A stretch of DNA of 64,000 nucleotides from assembly GCA_964521255.1 (NCBI GenBank), contig CAZFRM010000018.1:1-64000 (forward strand), written 5' to 3'. This DNA comes from ZC4RG29 sp964521255 (lineage in GTDB: Bacteria > Bacteroidota > Bacteroidia > Cytophagales > Cyclobacteriaceae). Below the pieces are notes generated by a model. The model saw only the letters and a list, made by a program, of their open reading frames with translations. It was not told the origin of the DNA and searched no databases. How positions within the stretch are numbered: position 1 is the first letter of the stretch; the number at the start of each line of letters is the position of its first letter. Made by a program: the position numbers and the translations under genes. Shown in pieces: positions 31,365-41,699 of the stretch.

Positions 31365-34300
31365 AAGCTCTGATATTTTGTTGTGAAATACCGAACAAAA
31401 GAGTTTTGTTTATTTCAAGCACACTTCTAACATCACCTCGCAGTTGAAATCCCGATGATGCCTGTTTAACATATTCAAATCCACCAGTTCCATTTCCTTT
31501 TAAAAGAATGCCATAGTTTGCATCTGATTTTCCCAGTCTTAATTTGAAATAACTTTCGTTTCCGCAAAGCAGCAAATCGGGGTGACCGTCTTTGTTGAAG
31601 TCGAGGGTAGTGATCGTATGAACCGGTGAATATTGCGCTTCAATGGGTAACGTACTTTCAATAAATTTTCCATCCGGACCGCTGACGAAGAAAGAAGTTT
31701 GAAAATGATTGGCCTGCCACTTGCCGGCGCTTTTCAAATCTTCTTCTTTAAAAATTTCCTTTAGTGTTATGTCGGCATAACTTTTATAAGTATTAAAGCG
31801 TGAGCGTAAGCTTCCAATTTGGTCCAACAACTCATCCCGTGTAACGTAGGGAAAACTTTTTCCCTGAATGTATGTACATAGAAATGGATCTACAGAGCCA
31901 TTATTATCAAAGTCTTTGAAGTATAACTCGGCGGGTTGCGTATCAGATGCTTTCAGTTGAAAGTTTGTTCCAACGTTTCCAATTATCAGATCAATTTTTT
32001 GATCGCCGTTGAAATCGCCAGCTTCAATGGTATTCCACCATCCACGATACTCCTTGTTAAAATATTTTAGTGTTTCGTTCTGAAGTTTATTATTAACATT
32101 TATGAACACCGATACAGGTAGCCATTCACCTACAACAATCAAATCCTTTTTTTGATCGTAATTAACATCCACCCACACAGCATCGGTAATCATTCCCAGT
32201 TTCTGCAGCTCAGGCGATATGGTTTGGATTTGATTGCTGAAGTTTCCTTTCCCATCATTGATTAATAAATAACTTTCAGGCGTTTCAGGATATCGACCAG
32301 GAATCACTCTTCCGCCAATAAATAAATCCGGGTAACCGTCTCCGTTAACATCATTAACTGAAACACAACCTTTGCTACCTGATAAGGCCGGTAAGGCAGT
32401 TTGACTCTTATTGAAATTTCCTTTCCCATCATTTATGTATAACCGGTCCTGGAGAACTTTGTCATCCCGTTCGTAATTATGATAGCCTCCGCTGGCCACG
32501 AATAGATCCGGATAGCCATCACCGTTAGCGTCAAAGAAAATTGCATCTGCATCCTCGCATAATTTGTCTTCTTCGAACGCAGTGACAGGATGCTTTTTGA
32601 ATGAATTTCCTTTTTGTTGGATGTAAAGACTGGCGGCTTGCCCATTACCGCCACCTACATACACATCTTCAAGACCATCTCCATTCACGTCTGCCTTTGC
32701 CATACATGGGCCGTCATACGAAAACTGTCGTGTGAGCAGTGGTTGTCGCTTAAAGTCGTTTAGCTTACTAAGGGCACTTGCGTGACGGATAGGTGAATTT
32801 ATTTCTGTGAATAGTTTCTTTGAAGGAGGATTAGATTTTTTCAAAGTTTTTGCATCACTTTCTGAAAGTGTGATGACTTGATTTGCTTTTACGTTTGTCA
32901 GCACTTGTTGCTTTCCACGCGGCCAGGTAATTGTTAATGTATCTGCCTGTTGCGCTTCACCAAGGCCAAAATGTAACACAGGACTTATCGCAGAGAGATA
33001 ACCTCTCGCTACAGCCTGTTCGCTGAATTGTTTCTTACCGTTACACGTGATTGCTACTTTAGCGCCAAGGCCATTTGAGTTCTTGTCGCTACCCTGAAGT
33101 TTTATTTGCAGAAAATGGTTATCAGGATTTTTACTGGACTCATTTTGATATATGAAAGCAGGTTGATTAATATTATTGACAATGATATCGAGATCGCCAT
33201 CATTGTCGAGATCTGCATAGGCAGCGCCATTGCTGTTGGATGACCTGTTCATTCCCCATGCCTTTGTTTTATTCGTAAATTTTTTTCCGTCGTTATTGGC
33301 ATAAATGTAATTGACTACATTAGAAGCCGGCATGTGACTAATGATGTCTAATACATCTTCGCGATTTAAGCGACCCTTTGCTTTTACATAATCATCCATG
33401 TATTTGATGAAGTCGAGATTCGTGTAATCACGAAAGTATCCATTGGTAACATAGAGATCTTTCCAGCCATCGTTATCATAGTCGGCCAGGAGCGCTGCCC
33501 AGCTCCAATCTGTATTTGATATTCCGGTTAGTTGGCCGATCTCGCTGAAGGTTTCATTCCCATTGTTTAACTGTAACATGTTACGCATGTATTGATAGTA
33601 AAAACCGGTTCGCAGGTTTAGGTCAAACTTGGCGTAGTTATCAGGCGCCAATAACAACTTCTGCCGATGGTTATCTTCGGGAAGCATATCGAGGGTGACA
33701 ATATCCTGCCAACCGTCATTGTTAATATCCGCGATATCATTTCCCATAGAGAACTGGCTGTTATGGCCAAGGCACTCCTGAAGCTTATCTGTGAACGTCC
33801 CGTTTTGATTGTTGATGTAGAGATAGTCGGGCACCGTATAGTCGTTAGAAATATAGAAATCAGGCCAGCCATCATTATTGATATCGGAAATGCCAATACC
33901 CAGGCCGTAGGTCAATTCCGAACTGCTTATTCCGGCTTTTGTTGTAACGTCATCGAAATGACCATTGGTTTGTTTAAGCAGCCTTACACCCTTTGCAGGA
34001 TCTTCTTTTTTTAGCATTGCTGCCGTACTCACTTCGTTGAGAACAGGGAGAGAGTAGGGGTTGTGATTAAGTAATAAGGCATCAAGGTCGCCGTCCTGGT
34101 CGTAATCAAAGAAGTAGGCTTGATTACTATAGCCGGCGCTGGCTAAACCGTATTGTGCAGCCTTCTCACTAAAGTGCGGTATGCCCTGTTCATCATTTCC
34201 TTCATTGATGAATAATTGATTAATTCTTTTTTCGTCAGGCAATGTTCCGGAATAGGAAATGTAAATATCCAGCTTATGGTCACCGTTAATATCCACCATC

Positions 34301-34719
34301 GTCACACCGGTTTTCCATGGACCTTCCCGACCGGCTGCGCCAGAAGAAGTTGTTATGTCCTGGAATTCCATATTACCTTTATTTAGATACAACTTATTTT
34401 TATCCATGTTGGAGGTGAAGTACAGGTCAATCAGATCATCGCCGTTCAGATCGCCGGCTGCAACACCGCCGCCATTGTAGAAATATTCGTACATCAGAAT
34501 ATTTGTATTCAATCCTTCGCTAAGATTGTTGCTGAAATCAATGTTCGTTTTTTGTACGGGCAGCAAGGTGAATAGCGGAGGTGAACCTGGTTCAGTATGA
34601 ACTGTATCACCCGGTTTAGCATTTTCAGAAGAGGAATCTTTATTGCTACATCCTGAAAGAGCAGAAGCTAATATTGAAACAAAGAAAATTAATGAGAGCT
34701 TTCGATTTGTTAACTGCAT
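31348..34719 (-). CDS. FG-GAP/VCBS repeat lipoprotein with ASPIC/UnbV domain
   Basis: Start at ATG 34719 (MQLTNRKLSLIFF); an upstream TTG adds 7 residues. It has 1123 residues with a lipobox (LSGC, Cys24). Many FG-GAP units of the type DLNGDDLIDLYFTSN, DINNDGWPDFYISND and DVNGDGYPDLFIGG carry Ca-binding DxNxDGxxD loops and form two beta-propellers. Between them (about 530-610) is an ASPIC/UnbV domain (LQIKLQGSDKNSNGLGAKV, then SPVLHFGLGEAQQADTLTITWPRG). In Bacteroidota such proteins follow SusC/SusD genes and precede vanadium haloperoxidases. Surface-exposed binding or enzyme role unknown. Confidence 0.9.
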   Translation of the reverse strand: MQLTNRKLSLIFFVSILASALSGCSNKDSSSENAKPGDTVHTEPGSPPLFTLLPVQKTNIDFSNNLSEGLNTNILMYEYFYNGGGVAAGDLNGDDLIDLYFTSNMDKNKLYLNKGNMEFQDITTSSGAAGREGPWKTGVTMVDINGDHKLDIYISYSGTLPDEKRINQLFINEGNDEQGIPHFSEKAAQYGLASAGYSNQAYFFDYDQDGDLDALLLNHNPYSLPVLNEVSTAAMLKKEDPAKGVRLLKQTNGHFDDVTTKAGISSSELTYGLGIGISDINNDGWPDFYISNDYTVPDYLYINNQNGTFTDKLQECLGHNSQFSMGNDIADINNDGWQDIVTLDMLPEDNHRQKLLLAPDNYAKFDLNLRTGFYYQYMRNMLQLNNGNETFSEIGQLTGISNTDWSWAALLADYDNDGWKDLYVTNGYFRDYTNLDFIKYMDDYVKAKGRLNREDVLDIISHMPASNVVNYIYANNDGKKFTNKTKAWGMNRSSNSNGAAYADLDNDGDLDIIVNNINQPAFIYQNESSKNPDNHFLQIKLQGSDKNSNGLGAKVAITCNGKKQFSEQAVARGYLSAISPVLHFGLGEAQQADTLTITWPRGKQQVLTNVKANQVITLSESDAKTLKKSNPPSKKLFTEINSPIRHASALSKLNDFKRQPLLTRQFSYDGPCMAKADVNGDGLEDVYVGGGNGQAASLYIQQKGNSFKKHPVTAFEEDKLCEDADAIFFDANGDGYPDLFVASGGYHNYERDDKVLQDRLYINDGKGNFNKSQTALPALSGSKGCVSVNDVNGDGYPDLFIGGRVIPGRYPETPESYLLINDGKGNFSNQIQTISPELQKLGMITDAVWVDVNYDQKKDLIVVGEWLPVSVFINVNNKLQNETLKYFNKEYRGWWNTIEAGDFNGDQKIDLIIGNVGTNFQLKASDTQPAELYFKDFDNNGSVDPFLCTYIQGKSFPYVTRDELLDQIGSLRSRFNTYKSYADITLKEIFKEEDLKSAGKWQANHFQTSFFVSGPDGKFIESTLPIEAQYSPVHTITTLDFNKDGHPDLLLCGNESYFKLRLGKSDANYGILLKGNGTGGFEYVKQASSGFQLRGDVRSVLEINKTLLFGISQQNIRAYVPVQ

Positions 34720-34740
34720 CGTATCGTTTTTATTAAGCAA

Positions 34741-34775
34741 AAAAATCTACCCCGATTTTGATCGGGATAGATTTT
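34741..34775 (-). terminator. Hairpin between the susD-like gene and the FG-GAP gene
   Basis: AAAAATCTACCCCGAT pairs with ATCGGGATAGATTTTT (one mismatch, loop TTTG). With A- and T-runs on both sides it can terminate or attenuate. It stands inside the presumed operon and would lower expression of the FG-GAP gene relative to SusCD. Confidence 0.65.
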
Positions 34776-34797
34776 TAACAGTGTTCATTCTTCAGGA

Positions 34798-36711
34798 CTA
34801 TTCCTCGGTGTATCCCGGATTATTGATCAGCAATTCGTTCCTGTTCATTTCATTACGACTTATAGGTCTGTAATACATCTTATCAACCCACGTTCGGACT
34901 TCGTTGGATGTTTCATCCTGAACGGTATATGCATAATCATATTTGCTTTTATCGTATCGATACGGAACATGAGGTGACTGACCTGCTTTCAATGTTGCTA
35001 CGATGTGAATGCTCTTTATTCCTCTTCCGAGAGTTGTGGGGGCAATCATCCAGCGGCGCGCATCGTGGTACCGGTGTTCTTCGTAGGCAAGTTCAACTCT
35101 CCTCTCATTCCTATAGCGGTCGCGTAGCTCAGTTCCGGCATCTGTGATAGCGGGCATTCCGGCTCTGTACCTTATCTTGTTCAGCCAGGTTTTTGCTTCG
35201 TCTTCTTCGCCGAGTTCAATGCAAGCTTCAGCATAGTTTAACACCATTTCTGTATAGCGGATGAACGGCCATGGAACAACTTGAAATCCGGATTGGTTGT
35301 CGACTACCGCAGGATCAGGATCGATAAATTTCCGTACATAATAGTGCGTACGGCTTCCGTTCCAGTTCTCAATGGCCGATTCGCGGGTATCCACTCCGTT
35401 AATCAGGCCACCACTGCCATTGTCATAATACCCGGTTTGAATCTGGTCAACGGGATCAATTCCTACCACATCTGATGGACGAGGTTTCCAACCGGCGCCG
35501 TCATACAGGATAGTAGCATAGAGTCTTGGATCGCGATTGTCATAAGGAGCAGTTTTATGCGCGGCATTGTTCCAATCAAACCTGGAACCATCCATCATCT
35601 CATAGTCGTCCACTAATTGCTGAATAGGTGTGTTGCCTGCCCAATTGTGGTAGCCATTAGGGCCATTGTTAATACCAAAGTGGATACCACCCAGTGGCCA
35701 TTCATTTTCTATGGTATACAACGGCGTATGTGTTCTTTGGAACAGCAGCTCAACGGCGGCGATTTTATCACCTGCATTGCTTCCTCCACCCATTGACAGA
35801 GAAACATAGTTGGAAACTCCTTCGTCAAATGAAACGGGTGAGGTGTGATGTAATTTATAGCCTACGCTTGCATCCAGCACAACCTTTGCAGCATCTTTCG
35901 CTGCCTGCCAGCGGGCTGTGCGATCGCCACTGGTGTAACCAATAAGTTCTTTATTGGAATAGCTTGCGATAAGCGTTGAGTTGGCAGAGGCCGTTGGAAT
36001 GTCATGTAAGTCGCTGGCGGCATAAAGCAACACACGTGCTTTCAAAGCTAAGGCAGCAAGGTTACTGGCTCTTCCGGGAATAGCAGTCTTGCCATCCAGT
36101 AAACCGGCGGCTGTATTCAGGTCGTTAATTATGAAATTTACACACTCTTCATAAGTATTTCGTGCTACAGCGTAGTCCTCATTCAAGCCATACAGTTTTT
36201 CAATGATAGGGACACCGCCATAAAAGCGCAGCAGTTGCTGATAATAATAAGCACGAAGAAAATAGGCTTCGCCAAGTAAAAGGTCCTTATCAACATCTGT
36301 AAATGTTGTTTCGGGAAGGTTGGCGATAGCGGTATTGGCTGCACGAATCGCTTCAAACATCGGAGACCGGTTTGGATCGTTAGGATCTTGCCAGGAATAC
36401 GTGGGACTTGTCCATGCCAGGCTCGAAGCGGTTTCAGTTCCTTCGGTAAAAGTATTTATGCTTCTACCGGCATGTGTAAACATAGCTTCATCTGTATAAC
36501 TCGCAAGCATCTGTTCTTCAAATCCTCCGTATCCCAGGTAGGAATAGATTCCAAATACGAACGCCTGTGACAGCGGTCCATCAGTCCATGTTATTTCAGC
36601 AGCTACTTTGGCAACCGGTGTTGTATTCAGAAAATCCTTATCGCATGAGAAAGGGAGAACGGTAAGAATAAACAGAATCCAAATTTTATTTTTCGTTTTC
36701 ATAGGTTTCAT
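34798..36711 (-). CDS. SusD/RagB family nutrient-binding lipoprotein
   Basis: A 637-residue protein with a lipobox (FSCD, Cys23) and the SusD fold. It has TPR-like helices (AYFLRAYYYQQLLRFYGGVPI, the near-invariant SusD segment), LAALALKARVLLYAASD, and the C-terminal FIRYTEMVLNYAEA and RYRNERRVELAYEEHRYHDARRW. SusD proteins form the lid over SusC on the cell surface and bind the glycan or other nutrient. It starts 2 bp after the SusC stop. The start may be ATG 36711 or 36702. The substrate cannot be read from sequence, and no glycosidase is in this locus. Confidence 0.94.
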   Translation of the reverse strand: MKPMKTKNKIWILFILTVLPFSCDKDFLNTTPVAKVAAEITWTDGPLSQAFVFGIYSYLGYGGFEEQMLASYTDEAMFTHAGRSINTFTEGTETASSLAWTSPTYSWQDPNDPNRSPMFEAIRAANTAIANLPETTFTDVDKDLLLGEAYFLRAYYYQQLLRFYGGVPIIEKLYGLNEDYAVARNTYEECVNFIINDLNTAAGLLDGKTAIPGRASNLAALALKARVLLYAASDLHDIPTASANSTLIASYSNKELIGYTSGDRTARWQAAKDAAKVVLDASVGYKLHHTSPVSFDEGVSNYVSLSMGGGSNAGDKIAAVELLFQRTHTPLYTIENEWPLGGIHFGINNGPNGYHNWAGNTPIQQLVDDYEMMDGSRFDWNNAAHKTAPYDNRDPRLYATILYDGAGWKPRPSDVVGIDPVDQIQTGYYDNGSGGLINGVDTRESAIENWNGSRTHYYVRKFIDPDPAVVDNQSGFQVVPWPFIRYTEMVLNYAEACIELGEEDEAKTWLNKIRYRAGMPAITDAGTELRDRYRNERRVELAYEEHRYHDARRWMIAPTTLGRGIKSIHIVATLKAGQSPHVPYRYDKSKYDYAYTVQDETSNEVRTWVDKMYYRPISRNEMNRNELLINNPGYTEE

Positions 36712-36713
36712 GT

Positions 36714-39700
36714 TTAGAAAGTTAACCGTACGCCAAAATTGATAACCCGTGACTGAGGATAGTATTGGAGAGAATTGCTCTCTGCTTCGGGGTCAAATAT
36801 TTTATACTTATCCCATGTGACAAGATTCAATCCGTTTACATAAAGCCTGAGGTTGCTTAGCCAGATTTTATTGACAAGCGCAACAGGGAAATTGTATCCA
36901 AGTTCTACGTTCTTTAACCTGAGATAATCCTTGTTAAACAAGTTATAGGTATTATTTCCGTAACTGGTAGGAGTACTTGTATTGGTATAATATGTATCGT
37001 TGCGTATTGCTAGGCGTGGATGTTCACTGCTTGGGTTGTCAATGGACCAGCGATGATCGTTGCTCCACTTAGTATAATTTCCAATATCACCTGATTCAGT
37101 GCTAAACCTCAGTAAGGCACCGGTTGCCCCCTGAAAGAGAATAGATAAGTCAAAATTCTTATACTGAAAGTTCAGCGTTATGCCATAGTTGAAATTAGGA
37201 ACGGTAGTGTTATCAAGTCTTACCATATCATCTGCATTGATTACACCATTTTTATCAACGTCAACATATTTCATATCTCCGGGAATAAGGGTAGTTGTTA
37301 CTCCGCTGTAATCCAGTGTTTCGCTGGCGATTTCTTCTTCATTCAGGAATACGCCATCAGATTTGTAGGCCAGGAACGCATTCCAGGGGTGACCGGTTTG
37401 CCATTGATATTCAGGTGCACCTTGCGGCTCATCCATAAAAATGACTTTGTTCTTGTTGTAACCGGCGTTAACACCTATCCTGAACGTTAGGTCTGAAATT
37501 TCACCGTTATAGCCGAGAGTAAAGTCATACCCTTTGTTTTCCATTATCCCTTCATTAACCGGCGGTAAGCGATTTGCAATACCCGTTGAATTAGGCGTTG
37601 ATCCCGTTGCGAAAATCAACATCTGCTTACGCTTGTTAAAGAAATATTCAAATGAGAAGTCGATCTTATTGCCAAAGAGAATAGCGTCCACTCCGATGTT
37701 TGAATTGTTAGACACTTCCCAGGTATAATTAGGGTTAGCTACTTTACCTTCTTCGAGAGTAGTTGCTACCTGACCATTTATTGGATAACTGTCGGGATCA
37801 TAAAGTGACAGGTAAGCATATTCAAGAGGTCGTTCATCCGTCAAAGGAAAACTCGGATCGTAAATCAGGTCGTTCCCCATTTGTCCATAGGATGCCCTGA
37901 TCTTCAGGCGGTTGACAAATGATACATTAGAGAAGAAGGGTTCATTAGATATGTTCCAACCAACGAGAATACCAGGGAAAAATCCAAAGCGGTTGCTTTC
38001 CGGGAAATAAGAAGAACCGTCGTATCTCCAGAGGAACTCAGCAAGGTATTTTTCCTGGTAATTGTAATTGATCCGGCCATAGTAGCCTAAGCGTGCACGG
38101 TGATATGTATTTCTATTGTCATTTCCACCGCTTATCAACTGCGTTGGTCCACCGAAGAAAGGTTGATCAATTGCTGTGGAGATATACTCTCTGCGGTAAG
38201 AAGAAATATAGTTTCCTTTAAATTCTTCACGCGTAGCGCCTACTAAAAATCCGAAGTAGTGATCTCCAACCGTTTTGTCATAATTCAACAATGCGGTAAG
38301 GTTGGTGTTAAGTATATCCGTGTTAGATTGAGTAAGCCTGGGATCGGTAAAGGTTGATCGCATAGCTTTTGTCAGTTGTGGAGTTACACCATCAGCTTCA
38401 TAACTCACCCTGTCCCATGTGTAGAGGTACCATGGGGTTTCCCATTTCTTATTTTTTTCGAGGGTTTTGTCAACTGCACCCATTAAGGTAAGTTTTAAAC
38501 CTGAAATCCATGGATTAGTGATTACAAGGCTACCGTTAGTTTGAAGATAATCCGTTGGATTTTTTTCATACCCGGTAGCATTAGTTGTGATAACGTAAGG
38601 GTTCTGACCGTTTTCGATATCAGGTCCTGGCAAACCGTTCGGCCACACCTCGGGTTCAGTAGGTCTTCCTCTCATAAGCATACGGAATATTGAACCAGCA
38701 GATTGCGTTGGGAAATTTCGATCTTCTTCCCGAGCCATAATACCGAAGTTGGCGTCAATATATTTGTTAACCTTTATATCCATGTTGATCCGGAAATTAT
38801 ACTGCTTGTAGTATGTAGCAGAATTCTTATAGATGGCATCCTGATAAATGTACCCCAGGGAAGTCATGTACCTTATATTTTCAGATCCGCCAGTGATCTG
38901 CAAATTATGTCTCTGCTGTGGAGACCATGTTTTCAAAGCGTCGCCAAACCAGTCTGTGTCCGGATAGCCCCAGGGATCACTATGGTCTGCATGTTTCGCC
39001 ACTGCGCTCGGGCTGTAATTCGCATTAACGGTAGTCCCACCGGTAGAGGTGTAGGTACCGGTTTGTTGAATGGATTGCCATGCCTGAGCCCACTCCCCGG
39101 AGGGAATATTTTTGTAAATGGGAATCTCGTTCATGATGTTTGCATACTCAACAGCGTTTGACATCGTTGGCGTGCGGGTAGGTTGAGCCCACCCCTGATT
39201 GAAATCATAGGTAACCGTGGCTTTGCCTGATTTTCCGCGTTTGGTTGTAATGAGAATTACGCCATTTGCTGCGCGTGAACCATAGATAGCTGATGAAGCA
39301 TCTTTCAAAACAGATATGCTTTCAATATCCTGTGGACTGAGTCTGTTTAAGCCACCATCACGATCCGGGATTCCATCAATAACAACGAGGGGTTCTGCGT
39401 TTCCAATAGAATTAACGCCACGTATTCTGATGGTTGAGGCATCATATCCCGGTTCACCGCTTGTTTGCACAGCGACAACTCCGGCAAGACGCCCGGCAAA
39501 TGAATTGGAGAGGTCTATAGCAGGGGACTTTTGCAATTCGGCACCATCAACTGCAACAACGGCGCCTGTCACCGTTACTTTTTTCTGTTCACCGTATCCA
39601 ACCACCACCACTTCTTCGAGTGATTGTATATCCAGTATCATCTTCATGTCGATGGTGGTTCTTGTACCAACTTCAACTTCCTGTGTCAGGAAACCAATGA

Positions 39701-40271
39701 AACTGAAAACCAGAACACTTGTCTGATCTGTAATTTCAAGCGAATAGCGTCCGTTTACATCAGTTGTTGTTCCAAGGGAAGTCCCTTTGACTAAAACGTT
39801 CACACCCGGTAATGGCATATCCGATTCATCTGTCACTGTCCCGCTAATGGCGGCTACAACGGACTTAATACCAGATTTGTCATTAGGACTGGAAAATTCT
39901 TCTTCGGGTTCTTCCACCTGGAGAATTATCTGCTTTCCGATCACTTCATAACTAATACCCGAACCCAATACCTGTGTTAATACTTCATCGAGTGAGGTAT
40001 CGCTGACGTTCAGGGTTTGTTTTCCATGATCCTTAATAATCCTGGATCGGTAGGTGAATTTTACATCGACCTGTTTTTCGATTTCTGCCAGGATATTTTT
40101 TACCTCAGCGTTTTGGAGCTGCAAGGTCAGCTTTTGGTTAAGAACCTCTTGGCCTTTCGTATCGATTGCATATCCAAAAACGATAGATACGCTGGTAATC
40201 AATATGTTAATGAGAGTAATTCGCATAAAGAATAGCAAGGCATTTTGAAGAGGTTTAGATTTATTCTTCAT
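36714..40271 (-). CDS. SusC/RagA family TonB-linked outer-membrane protein with STN domain
   Basis: An 1185-residue protein. After a signal anchor (about 15-45) come an STN domain (about 48-125, LQLQNAEVKNILAEIEKQ), a CarboxypepD_reg-like domain (about 140-212, GTVTDESDMPLPGVNVLVKG) and the SusC plug (EEVVVVGYGEQKKVTVTGAV, IRIRGVNSIGNAEPLVVIDG, ASSAIYGSRAANGVILITTKRG). The large barrel ends in Phe. The STN domain means it signals to the FecR anti-sigma factor encoded upstream, so the sigma/FecR pair should switch this operon on when ligand is bound. Confidence 0.95.
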   Translation of the reverse strand: MKNKSKPLQNALLFFMRITLINILITSVSIVFGYAIDTKGQEVLNQKLTLQLQNAEVKNILAEIEKQVDVKFTYRSRIIKDHGKQTLNVSDTSLDEVLTQVLGSGISYEVIGKQIILQVEEPEEEFSSPNDKSGIKSVVAAISGTVTDESDMPLPGVNVLVKGTSLGTTTDVNGRYSLEITDQTSVLVFSFIGFLTQEVEVGTRTTIDMKMILDIQSLEEVVVVGYGEQKKVTVTGAVVAVDGAELQKSPAIDLSNSFAGRLAGVVAVQTSGEPGYDASTIRIRGVNSIGNAEPLVVIDGIPDRDGGLNRLSPQDIESISVLKDASSAIYGSRAANGVILITTKRGKSGKATVTYDFNQGWAQPTRTPTMSNAVEYANIMNEIPIYKNIPSGEWAQAWQSIQQTGTYTSTGGTTVNANYSPSAVAKHADHSDPWGYPDTDWFGDALKTWSPQQRHNLQITGGSENIRYMTSLGYIYQDAIYKNSATYYKQYNFRINMDIKVNKYIDANFGIMAREEDRNFPTQSAGSIFRMLMRGRPTEPEVWPNGLPGPDIENGQNPYVITTNATGYEKNPTDYLQTNGSLVITNPWISGLKLTLMGAVDKTLEKNKKWETPWYLYTWDRVSYEADGVTPQLTKAMRSTFTDPRLTQSNTDILNTNLTALLNYDKTVGDHYFGFLVGATREEFKGNYISSYRREYISTAIDQPFFGGPTQLISGGNDNRNTYHRARLGYYGRINYNYQEKYLAEFLWRYDGSSYFPESNRFGFFPGILVGWNISNEPFFSNVSFVNRLKIRASYGQMGNDLIYDPSFPLTDERPLEYAYLSLYDPDSYPINGQVATTLEEGKVANPNYTWEVSNNSNIGVDAILFGNKIDFSFEYFFNKRKQMLIFATGSTPNSTGIANRLPPVNEGIMENKGYDFTLGYNGEISDLTFRIGVNAGYNKNKVIFMDEPQGAPEYQWQTGHPWNAFLAYKSDGVFLNEEEIASETLDYSGVTTTLIPGDMKYVDVDKNGVINADDMVRLDNTTVPNFNYGITLNFQYKNFDLSILFQGATGALLRFSTESGDIGNYTKWSNDHRWSIDNPSSEHPRLAIRNDTYYTNTSTPTSYGNNTYNLFNKDYLRLKNVELGYNFPVALVNKIWLSNLRLYVNGLNLVTWDKYKIFDPEAESNSLQYYPQSRVINFGVRLTF

Positions 40272-40438
40272 AATTTTGATTGTTTTTGTGTACTGATTAA
40301 GAGCAAAAACTCGATGTCGCCCCGATGCCTCGGGACGGCGTGACGGGTCGGTGATGGTTCCAGCATCATCGACCTACTTTTTTATGGAAGGTTGTACTGT
40401 TATTGCATAGATTTTTGGTTTTGGTTTAACATAACTAC

Positions 40439-41476
40439 TTATTGGCATCCATTGCTTTTTATGGCAATCATGGAATCAGTGATTTTGTATTGTGCATTAA
40501 TAGCCTTACAAATGATTTCGATGCGCTCATAAAGTCCTTCTTCATTCATAGAAGTAGTCAATGAGCATCCCGCCAGCATTTCTTCATCGAACACGATATC
40601 AATTCCGTAATTTTGTTCGAGCACTTCGAAAATTTTAACCACCGGAGTGCCATCGTATTTCATTTCAAATAATGTTGGTTTCGATAAAATAATAGCGGGT
40701 TCGTCAACAAGCTTCTTCAGGAAATTTTCTTCAACCGTGCTGTATACAACTTCCTGGTTAGGTGTTAAAATGATTTCTTCTTTTGCTCCATTATTAATAT
40801 TGGGCGAAGCTTCCGATTTGGTAACAAGCACTCTACCCGTTTTTACGGCTACCGTTATCTGATCCTCATTTTCATACGCCTTTACATTGAAGCTTGTTCC
40901 TAAAACTTTAATGGTAACATCTCCAGTAGTGATGATAAAAGGACGAGCCTTATTTTTTGCAACATCAAAAAAAGCTTCGCCGGTTAATCTTACTTCTCTT
41001 TTGGCTTCTGAAAAGATTGCAGGAAATTCAATTGAACTATTGGGTTGTAATAGAACTACAGATCCGTCAGAAAGTACCTGGTGAGAAATTACTGATGTCT
41101 TGTTTGTGATTTTTTTTATGCCTTGCTCCTGCGCCTGGGTGATCGTTACTGCGGATTTAGGACTGGTCTGTTGATAAAGGAATGCACCTATGCCAGCAAC
41201 GGCTAAGAGAATAATAGCCGCCGCCCATTTCATTGGGGCAAGATGAAAGGGAGGACTTTTTCTTTGAATTGTCAGGGAGCTTGAATTTATTCTTTCTTTT
41301 ATCTGTGCCAACACCCTTTTTTCTATTTCGATCTCGTTGAAGGAGTCAGGTACTGCAGAATTGTCACTTACCTCATCAAAAGAAGTGTACCATTTATCAA
41401 TCCGTGCGGATTCCTCTGGGGTAGTTTCTCCTCGCATATATTTTTTGAGGAGCTCACTTGAAATTTTATTTTTCAT
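40439..41476 (-). CDS. FecR-family anti-sigma factor
   Basis: A 345-residue inner-membrane protein. The cytosolic N-terminus (about 1-80, ELLKKYMRGETTPEESARIDKWY) should hold the sigma factor. One membrane helix lies at about 86-103. The periplasmic FecR domain (about 120-220, SDGSVVLLQPNSSIEFPAIF, EVRLTGEAFFDVAKNKARPFIITTGDVTIKVLGTSFNVKAYENE) and a C-terminal DUF4974 domain (about 265-335) contact the STN domain of the SusC. Standard middle link of cell-surface signalling. It lies between the ECF sigma gene and susC. Confidence 0.95.
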   Translation of the reverse strand: MKNKISSELLKKYMRGETTPEESARIDKWYTSFDEVSDNSAVPDSFNEIEIEKRVLAQIKERINSSSLTIQRKSPPFHLAPMKWAAAIILLAVAGIGAFLYQQTSPKSAVTITQAQEQGIKKITNKTSVISHQVLSDGSVVLLQPNSSIEFPAIFSEAKREVRLTGEAFFDVAKNKARPFIITTGDVTIKVLGTSFNVKAYENEDQITVAVKTGRVLVTKSEASPNINNGAKEEIILTPNQEVVYSTVEENFLKKLVDEPAIILSKPTLFEMKYDGTPVVKIFEVLEQNYGIDIVFDEEMLAGCSLTTSMNEEGLYERIEIICKAINAQYKITDSMIAIKSNGCQ

Positions 41477-41619
41477 TGAAGGCCGGTCTATGGTTAACTG
41501 AGAGGTAAGTCAGTTAACACCCGGTTTTCCCCCACTCACTTATGAAAATATTTTTTAATTATAATTAGCAGGTGGGTTGTCCGAATGGACTCCTTCGGAG
41601 ATTAGCCGATTTGATGCAC

Positions 41620-41690
41620 CATATAATTGTCAATGTACCGATGTACCTATTGGGTGTGACCATCGGCTAATTATCACATTGGCAAATTAA
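41620..41690. repeat. Dispersed repeat, CATCGGCTAATTATCACATTGGC type
   Basis: TCAATGTACCGATGTACC followed by ACCATCGGCTAATTATCACATTGG, related to 22980 and 28225. It fills the gap between the sigma and anti-sigma genes. Confidence 0.5.
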
Positions 41691-41699
41691 TTTAATACG

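Noticed and set aside
40318..40385. GC-rich string CCCCGATGCCTCGGGACGGCG between SusC and FecR as a terminator
   Set aside because: CCCCGA-TGCC-TCGGG pairs only briefly and has no T-run; too weak to call, though a role as attenuator is possible.
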